A DNA stretch of 64,000 nt from Weeksellaceae bacterium. GTDB taxonomy: Bacteria; Bacteroidota; Bacteroidia; Flavobacteriales; Weeksellaceae. The stretch is taken from positions 248,001 through 312,000 of the forward strand of contig JAIBEX010000009.1 of assembly GCA_019459455.1 (NCBI GenBank), given 5' to 3'. The notes beneath the pieces were generated by a model. It ran no database searches. It had not been told where the DNA came from and saw only the letters and a list, made by a program, of their open reading frames with translations. Both the position numbers and the translations under genes were made by a program. This document shows, piece after piece, positions 63,819 through 64,000 of this stretch; within the stretch, counting starts at the first letter, position 1; each line of letters opens with the position of its first letter.

Positions 63819-64000
63819 TTGGCCCTCTTAAAATACAGGAACGCAGCCAGTGGAGCAAAGACCATGTTTGGCAGCCACATGGCCAGAGCCGGGGTCAGTG
63901 TTTTATTTTCGGAAACCACCTTCAGTGCTTCAAACGAAAAAACAAAGATAAATGCCAGTGCAATTCCGATTGCGAGGTTCACCCCCAGACCACCCCGTTT
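63812..64000 (-). CDS. LptF/LptG-type permease, C-terminal fragment (5' end outside window)
   Basis: The window edge cuts this gene. The visible 62 residues read as two membrane helices (GLGVNLAIGIALAFIFVFSFEAL and LAMWLPNMVFAPLAAFLYF) separated by a short loop, the typical ending of YjgP/YjgQ permeases. These permeases (LptF/LptG) export lipopolysaccharide from the inner membrane with the ATPase LptB. The frame is open to the window end, and its stop (63812-63814) lies inside the birA stop region. Confidence 0.85.
   Translation of the reverse strand, partial: KRGGLGVNLAIGIALAFIFVFSFEALKVVSENKTLTPALAMWLPNMVFAPLAAFLYFKRANQ

Overview
The window reads as chromosomal DNA of a Bacteroidota bacterium, most likely class Flavobacteriia and close to Chryseobacterium/Kaistella (Weeksellaceae). 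The evidence is the family content: XrtF exosortase with its partner, TonB-dependent receptors, DUF4251, DUF4293, DUF5689, DUF6146, DUF6702 and DUF6705 proteins, an N/Q-rich Rho, and many Bacteroidota-type promoters (TAnnTTTG -7 boxes, sometimes with a TTTG -33 box) in front of genes with little Shine-Dalgarno signal. I see no phage, insertion sequence, CRISPR array, tRNA or rRNA. This is ordinary core chromosome with a few accessory-looking loci.

Layout. 1-10.5 kb: 3' end of lon, DoxX, two lipoproteins, then pgi, a methyltransferase, folD, queE, a polyprenyl glycosylphosphotransferase and an MlaEF-type lipid transporter with a beta-barrel protein. 10.5-14.8 kb: M48 protease, DUF4251 protein, MeaB GTPase, dipeptide epimerase and a small cytochrome c. 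14.9-17.9 kb: an RNA-repair/ribosome-rescue operon (rtcB, prfH, a TPR-like protein). It is preceded by a 400-base leader holding a strong promoter, a 25-codon ORF and an intrinsic terminator. 17.9-25.7 kb: methylmalonyl-CoA mutase, two thioredoxin-fold proteins (one with a frameshift at a slippery A7 run), prfA and a PiT phosphate transporter. 25.8-35 kb: divergent class I and class II fumarases, envelope lipoproteins, a serine hydrolase, a 2-hydroxyacid dehydrogenase, a thioesterase and an HU-like protein.

35-42.6 kb: a TPP riboswitch controlling a TonB-dependent receptor (probable thiamine uptake), a WG-repeat protein, the XrtF pair, and an operon of AmgK-like kinase, free-standing RapZ C-terminal domain, MurU-like nucleotidyltransferase and LOG-family protein (probable peptidoglycan-sugar salvage). 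42.7-49 kb: a TonB-dependent receptor and a DUF5689 surface lipoprotein, divergent from an exported endonuclease/exonuclease/phosphatase-family enzyme; this may be a nucleic-acid or phosphate scavenging locus. 49-64 kb: sod, a DUF6705 protein beside a gene remnant, rho, DUF4293, an MsbA-like exporter, a cation/proton antiporter, LUD-cdsA-psd phospholipid genes, rsfS-ftsH, birA and the C-terminus of an LptF/LptG-type permease.

The best candidate for an undescribed system is the rtcB-prfH-TPR operon with its attenuator-like leader. The leader peptide carries overlapping K-A-R and R-L-R (+X+) motifs. The nuclease/DUF5689/receptor locus and the AmgK/RapZ-CTD/MurU operon come next. All functional assignments rest on reading motifs and family resemblance by eye; no database search was run.
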